A stretch of DNA of 64,000 nucleotides, from NCBI RefSeq assembly GCF_001279725.1, contig NZ_LGDE01000337.1:1-64000 (forward strand). The letters are read 5' to 3'. This DNA comes from Streptomyces sp. WM4235. GTDB lineage: Bacteria > Actinomycetota > Actinomycetes > Streptomycetales > Streptomycetaceae. The position numbers and the translations under genes were made by a program. The notes below the pieces were generated by a model, which was not told the DNA's origin, searched no databases, and saw only the letters and a program-made list of their open reading frames with translations. Shown here in pieces: positions 8,930-17,946 of the stretch (its first letter is position 1; every line of letters starts with the position of its first letter).

Positions 8930-10173
8930 CTGGGCTCCTTCGGCAGGCCGAGCACGCGCTCGGCGATGATGTTCCGCTGGATCTCGTCCGAGCCGCCGTA
9001 GATCGTGTCGGCGCGGGTGAACAGGAACAGGCGCTGCTCCTCGTCGAGTCCGAGTTCGTACGGCAGGCCGGGCGCCCAGTCCACGGGCCCGGCGGCGGCC
9101 TCCGCGCCCCGGACCGCGACCGCCAGTTCCCCGAGCCGCTTGTGCCAGCCGCCCCACAGCAACTTCGCCACGCTCGGCGCGCCCGCGTCACCGGCCGCGC
9201 CCAGGGTCCGCAGCGCGTTCCACCGCATCGTGCGCAGCTCGGCCCACTGCCGTACGAGTCGGTCCCGCAGTACGGGGTCCCCCGCACCCGCGGCCCCGCA
9301 CCCGGCCCCGTACCCGGTGCCGCCCGCGCCCGAGGCCGTGTACGCCGCCAGCACCCGTTCCAGCTCCGCGGCGAAGCCGATCTGCTGGACCAGGGTGGAC
9401 ACCCCGCGTTCGAGGGCGAGCAGTCCCATGGCCACCGACCAGCCGTTGCCCTCGCCGCCGACGACCTCGGCGGCGAGGGCCCCGTCGAAGAAGACCTCGT
9501 TGAACTCCGCCGTCCCCGACATCTGCCGGATGGGCCGGACCTCGACGCGCCCCGGCTGGTCCATGCGCACGAGGAGGAACGACAGCCCCGCGTGCCGCCG
9601 CGATCCGGCCTCCGTCCGGGCGAGGACGAAGCACCAGTCCGCGTCCCGGGCCAGGGAGGTCCAGATCTTCTGCCCGGTGACCCGGTACGGGCCGCCCGGG
9701 GCGCCCGGGTCCCGGACCGCCTTCGTGCGGATGCCGGCGAGGTCGGACCCGGCGCCCGGCTCGCTGTACCCCTGGCACCACAGCTCCTCGCCCCGCGCGA
9801 TCCCGGGCAGGAAGCGTTCGCGCTGCTCCCGGCTCCCGTGGGCGATCAGGGTGGGGGCGAGGAGGTTCTCCCCGATGTGGCCGACCCGGCCGGGCGCGCG
9901 CAGCGCCGCGTACTCCTCCGCCCACACCACCTGCCCGGTCAGGGAGAGCCGCCGCTGCCCGTAGGCCCCGTCCGGGACCTCCCAGCCCTGTCCGATCCAG
10001 CCGCCGGCGCCCAACTCCCGTTCCCAGGCGCGCCGCGCCGCGACCTCCTCGTGTTCGCTGCCGGGTCCGCCGAGGCCGACGGCCCGTTCGTACGGTCCGA
10101 CGAGGTGCCCCGCCAGCCACGACCGGGCGCGGGCGCGCAGCGCCTCGTCCTCGGCCCCGAAGCTGAAGTCCAC
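8926..10173 (-). CDS. acyl-CoA dehydrogenase
   Basis: A 415-aa ACAD-fold flavoprotein. It has WCQGYSEPGAGSDLAGI and KIWTSLA in the middle domain, and a C-terminal helical domain ending TIYGGSDEIQRNIIAERVLGLP, which is the FAD-contact region. It introduces a 2,3-double bond into an acyl-CoA. The length suits the FadE-like actinobacterial subgroup; the middle contains a Gly/Ala-rich stretch (about residues 275-293) that looks like a loop expansion. It lies between the SDR (10 nt upstream) and the alcohol dehydrogenase (4-nt overlap). Confidence 0.9.
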   Translation of the reverse strand: MDFSFGAEDEALRARARSWLAGHLVGPYERAVGLGGPGSEHEEVAARRAWERELGAGGWIGQGWEVPDGAYGQRRLSLTGQVVWAEEYAALRAPGRVGHIGENLLAPTLIAHGSREQRERFLPGIARGEELWCQGYSEPGAGSDLAGIRTKAVRDPGAPGGPYRVTGQKIWTSLARDADWCFVLARTEAGSRRHAGLSFLLVRMDQPGRVEVRPIRQMSGTAEFNEVFFDGALAAEVVGGEGNGWSVAMGLLALERGVSTLVQQIGFAAELERVLAAYTASGAGGTGYGAGCGAAGAGDPVLRDRLVRQWAELRTMRWNALRTLGAAGDAGAPSVAKLLWGGWHKRLGELAVAVRGAEAAAGPVDWAPGLPYELGLDEEQRLFLFTRADTIYGGSDEIQRNIIAERVLGLPKEPR

Positions 10174-10183
10174 CGGCCCCCCT

Positions 10184-11104
10184 CTACGCGTTGGGGCGGT
10201 CCTTGGCGGCCGCCGCCTTCGCCATGGCTTCGAGCTGCGCGAGCATCGGCATCGGGTCGGTACCGACCGTCCCGGGGAGGAAGTCGGCGATCTTCTCCGG
10301 GGTCCAGGAGCCCTCCGCGTACCCGGCGCGCAGCTCGCGCGGCTGGGCCCACACGGCGATCTTCGGGCCGGCGATCGTGTAGACCTGCCCGGTGATCCGC
10401 TCGCCGCCGACGGCGACGGCCCGGTCGGAGAGCAGGTAGGTGACCAGCGCGGCGACGTCCTCGGGCTCGCCGATCTCCTTGAGCTCCATGGGCACGTTGG
10501 CCGACATCCGGGTACGGGCGACGGGCGCGACGGCGTTGGCCGTGACCCCGTACTTGGCGAGCCCGAGCGCGGCGGAGCGGACGAGGGAGATGATGCCGCC
10601 CTTGGCGGCGCTGTAGTTGGCCTGGGCGACGGAGCCCTGGTGGTTGCCGCTGGTGAAGCCGATCAGGGTGCCGCCGCCCTGCTTGCGCATGACGGCGCAG
10701 GCGGCGCGGAAGACGGTGAAGGTGCCCTTGAGGTGGGTGGCGACGACCGGGTCCCACTCCTCCTCGGACATGTTGAAGAGCATCCGCTCGCGCAGGATGC
10801 CCGCCACGCACACGACACCGTCGATCCGCCCGTACCGGGCGAGCGCGGTGTCGACGACGCGCTGTCCGCCCGCCATCGTGGAGACGTCGTCGGCGACGGC
10901 CACGGCCTCGCCGCCCGCGGCGACGATCTCCTTGACCACCGCCTCGGCTATCTCGCTCGTGGGTTCGCCGCCCTCGATGCCGACGCCGTAGTCGTTGACG
11001 ACGACCCGGGCGCCCTCGGCGGCCGCGGCGAGTGCCACGGCCCGCCCGATGCCCCGGCCCGCGCCGGTGACGGCGACGACCTTGCCTGCCAAGAAGTTCC
11101 CCAC
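10184..11104 (-). CDS. short-chain dehydrogenase/reductase
   Basis: A 306-aa classical SDR. The cofactor motif TGAGRGIG lies near residue 14 and the catalytic SG...YSAAKGG tyrosine/lysine pair near residue 160. The C-terminal extension of about 60 aa after the core resembles the MFE-2-like hydroxyacyl-CoA dehydrogenases in steroid and alicyclic acid clusters. It probably oxidises a 3-hydroxyacyl-CoA. It heads a three-gene leftward operon, and the dyad at 11127-11141 is 23 nt upstream of the ATG. Confidence 0.9.
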   Translation of the reverse strand: MGNFLAGKVVAVTGAGRGIGRAVALAAAAEGARVVVNDYGVGIEGGEPTSEIAEAVVKEIVAAGGEAVAVADDVSTMAGGQRVVDTALARYGRIDGVVCVAGILRERMLFNMSEEEWDPVVATHLKGTFTVFRAACAVMRKQGGGTLIGFTSGNHQGSVAQANYSAAKGGIISLVRSAALGLAKYGVTANAVAPVARTRMSANVPMELKEIGEPEDVAALVTYLLSDRAVAVGGERITGQVYTIAGPKIAVWAQPRELRAGYAEGSWTPEKIADFLPGTVGTDPMPMLAQLEAMAKAAAAKDRPNA

Positions 11105-11126
11105 GCCCGACCCCTTCCCGCGATTT

Positions 11127-11141
11127 CTGACGGACCGTTAG
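11127..11141. promoter_or_regulatory. operator-like dyad, regulon site 5
   Basis: The sequence ctgacggaccgttag differs from the consensus by one base in the right half. It lies between the divergent SDR (23 nt away) and cyclase (64 nt away) genes and could control both. Confidence 0.6.
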
Positions 11142-11204
11142 ATTCTATGGGCAGGCGGACGCGCCCGCACAAGCCCCTGTGAGGTTCCACATGGCAAGGA
11201 GCTG

Positions 11205-12140
11205 ATGAGTCAGATGGGCATGCCCGCCGAGTTCCACGACATCGCCAAGCGCGTCAACAACTGGGGCCGCTGGGGCGCGGACGACGAGATCGGCACCCTC
11301 AACCTGATCACCGACGAGATCGTCCGCGCGGCCGCCGCCGAGATCCGCACCGGCCGCCGGATCCCGCTCGCGCTCCCGCTCAAGGAGGACGGGGTACAGG
11401 TCGGCATGATCCCCGGCCGGATCAACCCGCTGCACACGATGGTGCAGGTCAACCAGGAGATCTTCGGTCCGGGCACGGTCGCGTGCAGCGACGACGCCGT
11501 GACGATGGGACTCCAGTGCGCCACCCACTGGGACGCCCTCACCCACGTCTCCCACTCCGGGAGGATCTACAACGGCCGCCCCGCCGGCACCGTCACGGCG
11601 CACGGCCGGGCGGAGTTCAGCGGCATCGACAAGGCGGGACCCATCGTCTCGCGCGGGGTCCTGCTGGACGTGGCCCGCGCCAAGGGCCTGGACCGGCTCC
11701 CGGGCGACCACGCCGTGACGCCCGAGGACCTCGCGGAGGCGGAGGAGTTCGGCGGGGTGACCGTCCGCGCCGGGGACATCGTCCTCGTCCGCACGGGCCA
11801 GATCCAGGTCTACCTGGCCGGCGACAAGCACGGCTACGGCTTCCCGTCACCCGGCCTGTCCGTCCGTACGCCCGAGTGGTTCCACGCCCGGGACGTGGCG
11901 GCCGTCGCCAATGACACCCTGACCTTCGAGATCTTCCCGCCGGAGATCGACAACCTCTGGTTGCCGGTGCACGCGCTGGACCTGGTGGAGATGGGCATGC
12001 ACCAGGGCCAGAACTGGAATCTCGAAAAGTTGTCCACAGCCTGTGCAGAAGAATCCCGCCACGCGTTCCTCCTCTCCGCGATGCCCGAACCCTTCGTCGG
12101 CGCGGTGGGCACCCCGGTGGCCCCGGTCGCCATCCTCTGA
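11205..12140 (+). CDS. cyclase-family metal-dependent hydrolase
   Basis: A 311-aa protein of the PF04199 family, which includes kynurenine formamidase and isatin hydrolase. The metal-binding signature HWDALTHVSH is at about residues 107-116 and an AGDIVLVRTG segment follows. Members hydrolyse cyclic or amide substrates using Zn or Mn, so a ring-opening step is plausible here but unproven. The ATG at 11205 follows AAGGAG at 5 nt. It stands alone rightward and is divergent from the SDR operon across a shared operator dyad. The restriction-modification module begins 465 nt downstream. Confidence 0.85.
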   Translation: MSQMGMPAEFHDIAKRVNNWGRWGADDEIGTLNLITDEIVRAAAAEIRTGRRIPLALPLKEDGVQVGMIPGRINPLHTMVQVNQEIFGPGTVACSDDAVTMGLQCATHWDALTHVSHSGRIYNGRPAGTVTAHGRAEFSGIDKAGPIVSRGVLLDVARAKGLDRLPGDHAVTPEDLAEAEEFGGVTVRAGDIVLVRTGQIQVYLAGDKHGYGFPSPGLSVRTPEWFHARDVAAVANDTLTFEIFPPEIDNLWLPVHALDLVEMGMHQGQNWNLEKLSTACAEESRHAFLLSAMPEPFVGAVGTPVAPVAIL

Positions 12141-12605
12141 CCGGCCCGCAGCCCGCACGGACCGGGACAACCCCGGCCTACGGCCAAGGCGGCTGGGCCC
12201 GGCGGGCAGGCCGCGTCCGGGACCAGGCCGAGTCGGAAGATCGACCTCGGCTGCCTGAACCACCCCTCACGTTCGCCACAGAGCCTTTCGCATGTGCTCA
12301 ATCAACCCTTGGCGGGCTGCGCGAACAGTTCGCCACGCCTGGACATGCTCTGCCGGTTCCGCAGCGCGCACGCGACCACCACATCGCGACTCCGAGATGG
12401 ACGGAGCGTCGTCTGCGGGTTCCGACAGGTCCTCGTGAACGTGAGGGGGCCCGGCAATGGTGGGTAGAAATCCGACGCCCGTCGGCAGCCGGCGTGGTGT
12501 CCTGCAGACAACCGGCATGACACCTGCCAAGCGGCCCCGCCACCTTGACCGCTTCCACCCCGTCAGGGCCCCGAGTCGCCGACCGCCTGCCTGTATCGTC
12601 ACAGC
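12141..12605. other. intergenic boundary of the restriction-modification island
   Basis: No gene is convincing in this 465-nt gap. Composition changes from C-rich to mixed across it, marking the junction with the lower-GC module. A -10-like TATCGT at 12594-12599 lies 6 nt before the methyltransferase GTG, suggesting a leaderless transcript. A leftward open frame over 12298-12612 has no start or family signal I recognise. I found no flanking direct repeats or integrase trace. Confidence 0.5.
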
Positions 12606-14285
12606 GTGGCAAGCATCCTCACGACTACCAACACGGACAGCGCTCACCTCAGTGACTCGCTCACCGAGGCGGTTCAACACGGCGAGGTATTCACACACCG
12701 CTGGGTGGTCGAAGCGATCTTGGATCTGGTCGGCTACACGCCCGACCGCGATCTCACTCAAATGCACATCGTGGAACCGGCCTGTGGATCCGGCGCCTTC
12801 CTCGGACCGATCACCGAGCGGCTAAGCGCCTCTTGCCGATTGCATGACAGGTCAATCGGTGAAGCTGTGGACGCCGTAAGCGCATACGACCTGCTGGCTC
12901 CCAATGTCCGAGACAGCCGCAAGCTGGTCGCAGAGCGCCTCCACGCGGATGGATGGAATCAGGATGACGCCCGGAAGCTGGCCAGAGCGTGGATCAACCA
13001 GGGCGACTATCTCCTTCAGAAAGAGCCGGGAAGAAACGCCGACTTCGTCGTAGGAAATCCCCCCTACATTCGGCTGGAAGACGTTCCCGCTGAACGAATG
13101 AAGGCCTACAGGTCGGCCTGCACCGCCATGGGCGGCAGAGCTGATGTGTACATCGGATTTTACGAGATCGGACTGAAAAGCCTCAAACCCGACGGAGTGC
13201 TTGGTTTCATCTGCGCCGACCGCTGGATGCGAAATCAGTACGGTAGTAAGCTTCGCGAACTCGTATCACGCTCATACAGTGTTGATCTCGTACTCAGCAT
13301 GCATGACGTAGATGCGTTCCAAGAGCAGGTATCCGCCTATCCGGCGATCTCCATCATCCGCAACGGACCGCAGGGAACTGCCGTCGTCGCCGACACCACG
13401 AAGCACTTTGGGCCGGGCTCGATCGCCGAATTCAAAGAATGGGTCAACACTGCAGATGAGCCGCACATCAGCGGTGACTCCTTTCACGCTGCCCGACTTC
13501 CCCATTGGTTCGATGGCACCGACTCCTGGCCTGCCGGGTCGCCGGCCAGACTGGCCATGCTGGAAGACCTGAGTGACCGCTTCGGGCTGTTGGAGGACTC
13601 GTCCAGCGGAACACGGGTCGGAATTGGCGTAGCCACGGGAGCGGACAAGGTCTTCCTCACGCAGAGCACCAGCATTGTCGAGAAGGAACGGCTTCTCCCC
13701 ATGGCGATGGTGCGGGACACCACGTCCGGGTGGCTCGACTGGAACGGCAGCCACCTCGTCAACCCTTGGGACGACGCCGGCAATCTGGTCGACCTCTCCG
13801 AGTACCCCAAGCTGGCCGGCTACCTCGAAGAGCACGGCGAGGCTCTACGAAAGCGGTACGTAGCGGTCAAGCAGCCCCATCGTTGGTACAAAACCATCGA
13901 TAAGGTCGACCCGCACCTGGCCGGTAGGCCGAAGTTGCTGTTCCCGGACATGAAGTTGACCATCCATCCGGTGCTTGATCCAGGACGGCTGTACCCTCAC
14001 CACAACCTGTACTTCATCGTCTCGGACTCGTGGGACATGCGAGTACTCGGGGGCATCCTGCTGTCCCGGGTGGCCGAAGCCTTCGTGGAAGCGTATGCAG
14101 TGAAGATGCGCGGAGGGACGTTGCGCTTCCAAGCGCAGTATCTGCGACGAATTCGCGTTCCTCTGCCATCCGAGATTTCACCTGAGGACCAGGCCGCCTT
14201 GACGTCTGCCTTTGATGATCGTGACGTCGATGCGGCCACGGCGGCAGCTCTCCGAGTCTATGGCCTGGCCGAGCTACCCGACTAG
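12606..14285 (+). CDS. type II N6-adenine DNA methyltransferase (Eco57I-like)
   Basis: A 559-aa class I SAM methyltransferase. The SAM-binding motif I VEPACGSGAF is at residues 56-65 and the catalytic NPPY tetrad at 151-154, diagnostic of amino-methyltransferases. The C-terminal half is a target-recognition region of the gamma-type enzymes. It stands directly before a PaeR7I/XhoI-type nuclease, so it should methylate the adenine in CTCGAG and protect the host. The start is GTG with no ribosome site and is probably leaderless. Codon use is visibly less GC-biased than in the neighbours, consistent with horizontal transfer. Specificity is inferred from the partner. Confidence 0.9.
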   Translation: MASILTTTNTDSAHLSDSLTEAVQHGEVFTHRWVVEAILDLVGYTPDRDLTQMHIVEPACGSGAFLGPITERLSASCRLHDRSIGEAVDAVSAYDLLAPNVRDSRKLVAERLHADGWNQDDARKLARAWINQGDYLLQKEPGRNADFVVGNPPYIRLEDVPAERMKAYRSACTAMGGRADVYIGFYEIGLKSLKPDGVLGFICADRWMRNQYGSKLRELVSRSYSVDLVLSMHDVDAFQEQVSAYPAISIIRNGPQGTAVVADTTKHFGPGSIAEFKEWVNTADEPHISGDSFHAARLPHWFDGTDSWPAGSPARLAMLEDLSDRFGLLEDSSSGTRVGIGVATGADKVFLTQSTSIVEKERLLPMAMVRDTTSGWLDWNGSHLVNPWDDAGNLVDLSEYPKLAGYLEEHGEALRKRYVAVKQPHRWYKTIDKVDPHLAGRPKLLFPDMKLTIHPVLDPGRLYPHHNLYFIVSDSWDMRVLGGILLSRVAEAFVEAYAVKMRGGTLRFQAQYLRRIRVPLPSEISPEDQAALTSAFDDRDVDAATAAALRVYGLAELPD

Positions 14286-14296
14286 GAGAGTTCATC

Positions 14297-15226
14297 TTGG
14301 CAGTCAGCCACCTGGACCTCGAAGGTGCCATTTCGGCGTACTGGAAAATCAAGGAAGAGCAGGCCGCAAAAGCGCGGGCCAAAAAAATCGCCAAGATGGA
14401 AAAGGACAAGAAGGCCGCAGAAATCCTCGGCAACCCTGGCGCGAGTGCCGACGCCAAGGATCTGGCCATTAGGGTGGCGGCGACCGAAGGCGATTCCGAT
14501 GCTGTTGCCGCGGGAGCAGATCCTGGCGAAGAAACGGGAACGGAAGGATCGGTCAGGGGCGGCAAGCAGTTCGACCCGATCGCCAATCTGATCGCCAGGT
14601 TCTTTCGGGATGCCGGATATCCGGAAAGCTGCATCCAAACTGCATCTCAGCTTGAGCTCCCAGGGTCATACCGACCTCAGAAGAAATGGGACCTGGTAGT
14701 CAACTGGGGCGAAAGTCTCGTTGCCGCGTTCGAGCTCAAGGCGTTGGGCGGCCCCTCATACGGAAACAATTTCAACAATCGGGTGGAGGAGGCCGTAGGT
14801 AGCGCCACAGACGTCCGACGGGCATTCTTCAAGATTTACCCCGAATCCGAGAAGCCCTGGCTGGGATACCTTTTCATCATGCAGGACGACGAGGACTCTC
14901 GACGTCCGGTACGCATCGCAAAGTCGCCGATTCTCGTCGACGATGCCTGGCGCGGTAAGTCATACCAGGGTCGTGGCGGGATTTTCTGCGAGAGGCTCCT
15001 TGAGGACGAACTGTATGACGGAGTCTGCTACGTGACGGCCCCCATGGGGAGTGGTAATTTCTCGGAACCCTCCACCACTGTGGGATGGGACGCATTCTCG
15101 AAGGCCATCGCCAGTAGAATTTCTGCACTCAAGAAGCAGGGGATTCCTGGCCCGGAAATTCCCGGGCAATCGACGCGGGCGGCATCCTCGACCGCAAGCG
15201 GGCGTGAAGCCGACATCCACGGCTGA
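14297..15226 (+). CDS. PaeR7I/XhoI-type type II restriction endonuclease
   Basis: A 309-aa protein. The central part KKWDLVV...AFELKALGGPS followed by GNNFNNRVEEA is characteristic of the XhoI/PaeR7I family. D and ExK in that block form the PD-(D/E)xK nuclease site (about residues 136-155). The family cuts CTCGAG. The N-terminal 95 residues begin with a Lys/Ala/Glu-rich helix, likely coiled coil, then a variable linker. The start is TTG at 14297, 8 nt after GGAGAG, which overlaps the methyltransferase stop; the weak start codon would keep nuclease below methylase. Lower GC content than the chromosome. Confidence 0.92.
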   Translation: MAVSHLDLEGAISAYWKIKEEQAAKARAKKIAKMEKDKKAAEILGNPGASADAKDLAIRVAATEGDSDAVAAGADPGEETGTEGSVRGGKQFDPIANLIARFFRDAGYPESCIQTASQLELPGSYRPQKKWDLVVNWGESLVAAFELKALGGPSYGNNFNNRVEEAVGSATDVRRAFFKIYPESEKPWLGYLFIMQDDEDSRRPVRIAKSPILVDDAWRGKSYQGRGGIFCERLLEDELYDGVCYVTAPMGSGNFSEPSTTVGWDAFSKAIASRISALKKQGIPGPEIPGQSTRAASSTASGREADIHG

Positions 15227-15430
15227 CATCAACGACGGCGGATGGCAGCAATAGCCCGTGTCTCCGTCACGGAGTCGCGGGAACTCGGGCAGGACGGACC
15301 CCACCTGCAAAGCACATGTCCGCAGCCTGTGATCGCACCCCTATCCACCCCGGGCAATGACCTTCGCAGTGCGATGCGCGCAAGGGGGACCCCGGGTATC
15401 CGGAGGTTCAGCGGGCCGCCCGCTGCGGCC

Positions 15431-15471
15431 CTGTCGCATCGACCGGCCAGGGTGGCCGGTCGATGCGACAG
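15431..15471. terminator. long hairpin after the restriction gene
   Basis: An 18-bp perfect stem (15431-15448 with 15454-15471, ctgtcgcatcgaccggcc) and a 5-nt loop lie 205 nt after the endonuclease stop and just before the next small gene. It is a likely terminator for the restriction-modification unit. It could also be one end of the transferred segment. Confidence 0.7.
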
Positions 15472-15518
15472 CCCGCAGCCCGCAGCCATTCGACCTACCT
15501 CGGCTGTACGGTGACCGC

Positions 15519-15821
15519 GTGGACGAGGAATCGGTGCTCATCAGACTCACGCGCGACCAGGCGTTCGTCCTGTCCCACTGGCTCCACGAGGTCATGATGC
15601 GGTCCGACAGACTCGCGGGCATCGTGCCCGACGGTGCGGTCTGGTCCGGGATCCACGCGATCTCGGGGACTCTCGAAACGACGCTGCCCGAGGTCTTCCT
15701 GCCGGACTACGCCCGCCGCCTGGACGAAGCGCGACAACGTCTGCTCGCTGCCATGGGTGGCGAGGAAGCAGACGAGATCCTGCCGGCGAGCCTGCCGTCC
15801 GGCGATGACAGCACCGGCTGA
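15519..15821 (+). CDS. small conserved-looking hypothetical protein
   Basis: A 100-aa protein from GTG at 15519. It is rich in helices (LTRDQAFVLSHWLHEVM near the N-terminus) and acidic overall, with no signal peptide or membrane segment. I do not recognise a family. The gene has normal Streptomyces codon bias, unlike the two genes before it. A TACGGT hexamer 7-12 nt before the start could be a -10 for a leaderless message. The extension upstream of 15519 crosses the 18-bp hairpin and is not expected to be coding. Function unknown. Confidence 0.6.
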   Translation: MDEESVLIRLTRDQAFVLSHWLHEVMMRSDRLAGIVPDGAVWSGIHAISGTLETTLPEVFLPDYARRLDEARQRLLAAMGGEEADEILPASLPSGDDSTG

Positions 15822-15906
15822 CACCGGCACTCCCGCCCAACCGAACCCGACCCACCCGCCAGGCGCTCCCCGCTCGACCGTCCCGGGACACCGCCCCGCC
15901 AGGCAC

Positions 15907-15940
15907 CCGCTCCGGGGCCCGGTCGCGGGCCCCGGAGCGG
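15907..15940. terminator. hairpin terminator
   Basis: A 15-bp perfect stem (15907-15921 with 15926-15940, ccgctccggggcccg) and a gtcg loop lie between the convergent small gene (ends 15821) and the HATPase gene (ends 16102). Confidence 0.75.
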
Positions 15941-16101
15941 TTCGACCTGCGGGTGGCGGCGACGCGCATGCACGCCCCGAGCGCGGCACGGCAGCCGCCA
16001 CCCCACGACCCGCACTCGTCAAGGCAGGACCCTTGGCGTCCCCTCGCGACGAATCGCTCCACACCAGAGTGATCAAGATGTGACGAACCGTCAACACCTC
16101 G

Positions 16102-16575
16102 TTAGAGGTACACGCGGGGTTCCCGGTTCTGGTCAAAATGTTCGGAAGGTTTCCGGAGGCCGTCCGCGGCGCAGTCCGCGGCCGCCTTCTCCGCGCGGTC
16201 GACCTCGCACCAGATCCGCTTGCCGGCGCCCTCGGGCTGCCAGCCCCAGCGGTCCGCCAGGCCGTCCACCAGCTCCAGGCCGCGCCCGCCCGTGTCGTCC
16301 CCGGCCGCCTGCCGGCGGGCCGGCGCCCGGTCACTCGCGTCGGCCACCTCGACCCGCACCCCCGGGCCCCCGAACAGCATCCGCAGCACCGCCGGACAGC
16401 CCGTGTGGACGACGGCGTTGGTGACCAGCTCGGAGATCAGCAGGATCAGGATCTCGGCGAGCGGTTCGTCGTCCCCTATGCCGGAGCCCGCCAGCCTGGA
16501 CCGCGCCCACCGGCGTGCCCGGCCGACCTCGGCGGGGTCCGCGCCTACCTCAAGCTGAACCTGAAGCACCTGCAC
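16102..16575 (-). CDS. anti-sigma-factor-type HATPase (serine kinase-like)
   Basis: A 157-aa GHKL-fold protein. The N box LISELVTNAVVHTG is near residue 46, the GRGLELVDGLADRWGW G box near residue 97, and a C-terminal tail of about 25 charged residues follows. This is the RsbW/SpoIIAB-like class abundant in Streptomyces. Most have no proven partner; some bind sigma factors or anti-anti-sigma proteins. It stands alone, leftward, next to the restriction island. A second paralogue is at 35719. Confidence 0.85.
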   Translation of the reverse strand: MQVLQVQLEVGADPAEVGRARRWARSRLAGSGIGDDEPLAEILILLISELVTNAVVHTGCPAVLRMLFGGPGVRVEVADASDRAPARRQAAGDDTGGRGLELVDGLADRWGWQPEGAGKRIWCEVDRAEKAAADCAADGLRKPSEHFDQNREPRVYL

Positions 16576-17015
16576 CGCTCACACCATCCGAACCGGCGGA
16601 CACTTCGCCTCACGACGGAACGGGATCACGATCCGTGACCCCCTTGCGGAGCAGCATGGTTGACGTACAGTCACCACAACAAGCGCTTCGGGCATATTCC
16701 CGCGCGAAGGAGTAGGCGTGGTGCATACTGTGCGGCGCTCACGCCGCTCAACCGCTCGCATTCGTCGGAGCGTACCGGAGCGAGCACCCGACTCCGGTCC
16801 GTAATGTGCCGGGCGAAGGACACAAACCGATATCAACTCTCTGTAATCAGACATGCGTCCCGCCGCGTCCCTCCCGTGCCTCCGCGTCGTACCGAACCGG
16901 CACCCCGAACCGGTCCCCGTGACCGGCTACCCGCGACCCTTTCCGAACGCCGCCCTCCGGTTGCCATCCCCCGGGTACCCCGCCCGGCCCCCGCTACACC
17001 GAGGCACACCCCCCG
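16576..17015 (+). other. 440-nt gap with two short rightward open frames
   Basis: Two short frames are spaced like a leader peptide pair. One is ATG 16656 to TAG 16715 (19 aa, preceded by GGAGC). The other is GTG 16718 to TAA 16804 (28 aa, Arg/Ser-rich, preceded by GAAGGAG). The second start is 2 nt after the first stop and has the best ribosome site in the gap. No longer gene follows rightward before the leftward dehydrogenase at 17016. Whether either is translated cannot be judged from sequence alone. Confidence 0.35.
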
Positions 17016-17942
17016 TCACTCCGGCCGCCGTTGAACCCGCTGCACCGCGCCCTCCAGCAGGTCCGCCGCCAGCAGTTCCTCCGCCTCGGCCGCCGTGCGC
17101 CACTGCTCGGCCCGCACCCAGGCCCGTTTCAGGTGCAGGTGGACGTCGGCCTCCCAGGTGAACCCCATGCCGCCGTGCACCTGGAGGCAGTCCCGGGCGT
17201 TGCGCACGGCCGCCTCGTCGGCCAGCAGCTTCGCCGCCGCCGTCTCCGCGGGGTCACCGGTCACCGCCGCCGCGTAGACCGCCGTACGGGCCACCTCGGC
17301 CCGTACCAGCATCTCCGCGCACAGGTGCTTCACCGCCTGGAAGGAGCCGATCGGGCGGCCGAACTGCTCGCGCTCCCCCGCGTACCGGACCGCCAGTTCC
17401 AGGGTCCGCAGGGCGCTCCCCACCTGGAGGGCGGCCGTCAGCAGGGCGCCCTCGTCCCTGTGGTCGCCGGGCATCGGGGCCGACGCGACCCGGTGCAGCG
17501 GGGTCAGCGGGTCCGCGGAACGCACCGGCTCGGCCGGGGTCGAGGCGAACCCCGGCAGCCCGAGCACGGCGTCCGCCTCCCCCCAGTGCGCCACCAGGGA
17601 CCCGTCCAGGTCCGAGGCCGTCACCACGGCCGTCCCGGCCGCCGCCCCCGGGACCGCCCCGGCCGCGAGGTGCGTGGCCACCAGCGGCCCCGGCACCAGC
17701 GCCCGGCCGGCCTCCTCGAAGACGAGGACCGCCTCCGGGAGGCCGAGCCCGACCCCGCCCTCGGCCTCGGGGAGGCGCAGCGCGAAGAAGCCGGCCTCGC
17801 CGAGCTCCCGCCACAGGTCCCGGTCCACGCAGACACCCGACTCGACGGACGCCCGCAGGGCCTCGCGCCCGTACCGTCCGGCCAGCAGGTTCCGTACGCC
17901 CGCCCGCAGGTCCCGCTGTTCCTCGGTCGGCTGGAAGTCCAC
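17016..17942 (-). CDS. acyl-CoA dehydrogenase, small subunit of a probable heteromer
   Basis: A 308-aa ACAD, about 80 residues shorter than its neighbour. The N-terminal helical domain (DFQPTEEQRDLRAGVRNLL) and C-terminal domain (SFQAVKHLCAEML, QVHGGMGFTWEADVHLHLKRAW) are present, but the middle beta domain is reduced. Actinobacterial FadE pairs encoded side by side, such as those of steroid side-chain degradation, form alpha2beta2 enzymes sharing one FAD site across subunits. This arrangement fits that. The GTG at 17942 lies 4 nt after the large-subunit stop. Last in the amidohydrolase-ACAD-ACAD operon. Confidence 0.85.
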   Translation of the reverse strand: MDFQPTEEQRDLRAGVRNLLAGRYGREALRASVESGVCVDRDLWRELGEAGFFALRLPEAEGGVGLGLPEAVLVFEEAGRALVPGPLVATHLAAGAVPGAAAGTAVVTASDLDGSLVAHWGEADAVLGLPGFASTPAEPVRSADPLTPLHRVASAPMPGDHRDEGALLTAALQVGSALRTLELAVRYAGEREQFGRPIGSFQAVKHLCAEMLVRAEVARTAVYAAAVTGDPAETAAAKLLADEAAVRNARDCLQVHGGMGFTWEADVHLHLKRAWVRAEQWRTAAEAEELLAADLLEGAVQRVQRRPE

Positions 17943-17946
17943 CGGC

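Noticed and set aside
12298-12612. A leftward frame before the methyltransferase as a restriction control (C) protein
   Set aside because: No helix-turn-helix pattern, no plausible start with ribosome site, and the wrong orientation for most C genes.
14014-14634. Leftward frames over the methyltransferase/nuclease junction
   Set aside because: They are antisense to clear motif-bearing genes and have no recognisable domain.
16080-16094. gtgacgaaccgtcaa as an eighth regulon operator
   Set aside because: Only the inner TGAC-N5-GTCA matches; both outer bases fail, and it lies downstream of gene ends, not in a promoter.
12141-16575. A prophage or integrative element around the restriction genes
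   Set aside because: No integrase, transposase, tRNA or flanking direct repeat was found; only the composition change supports transfer.
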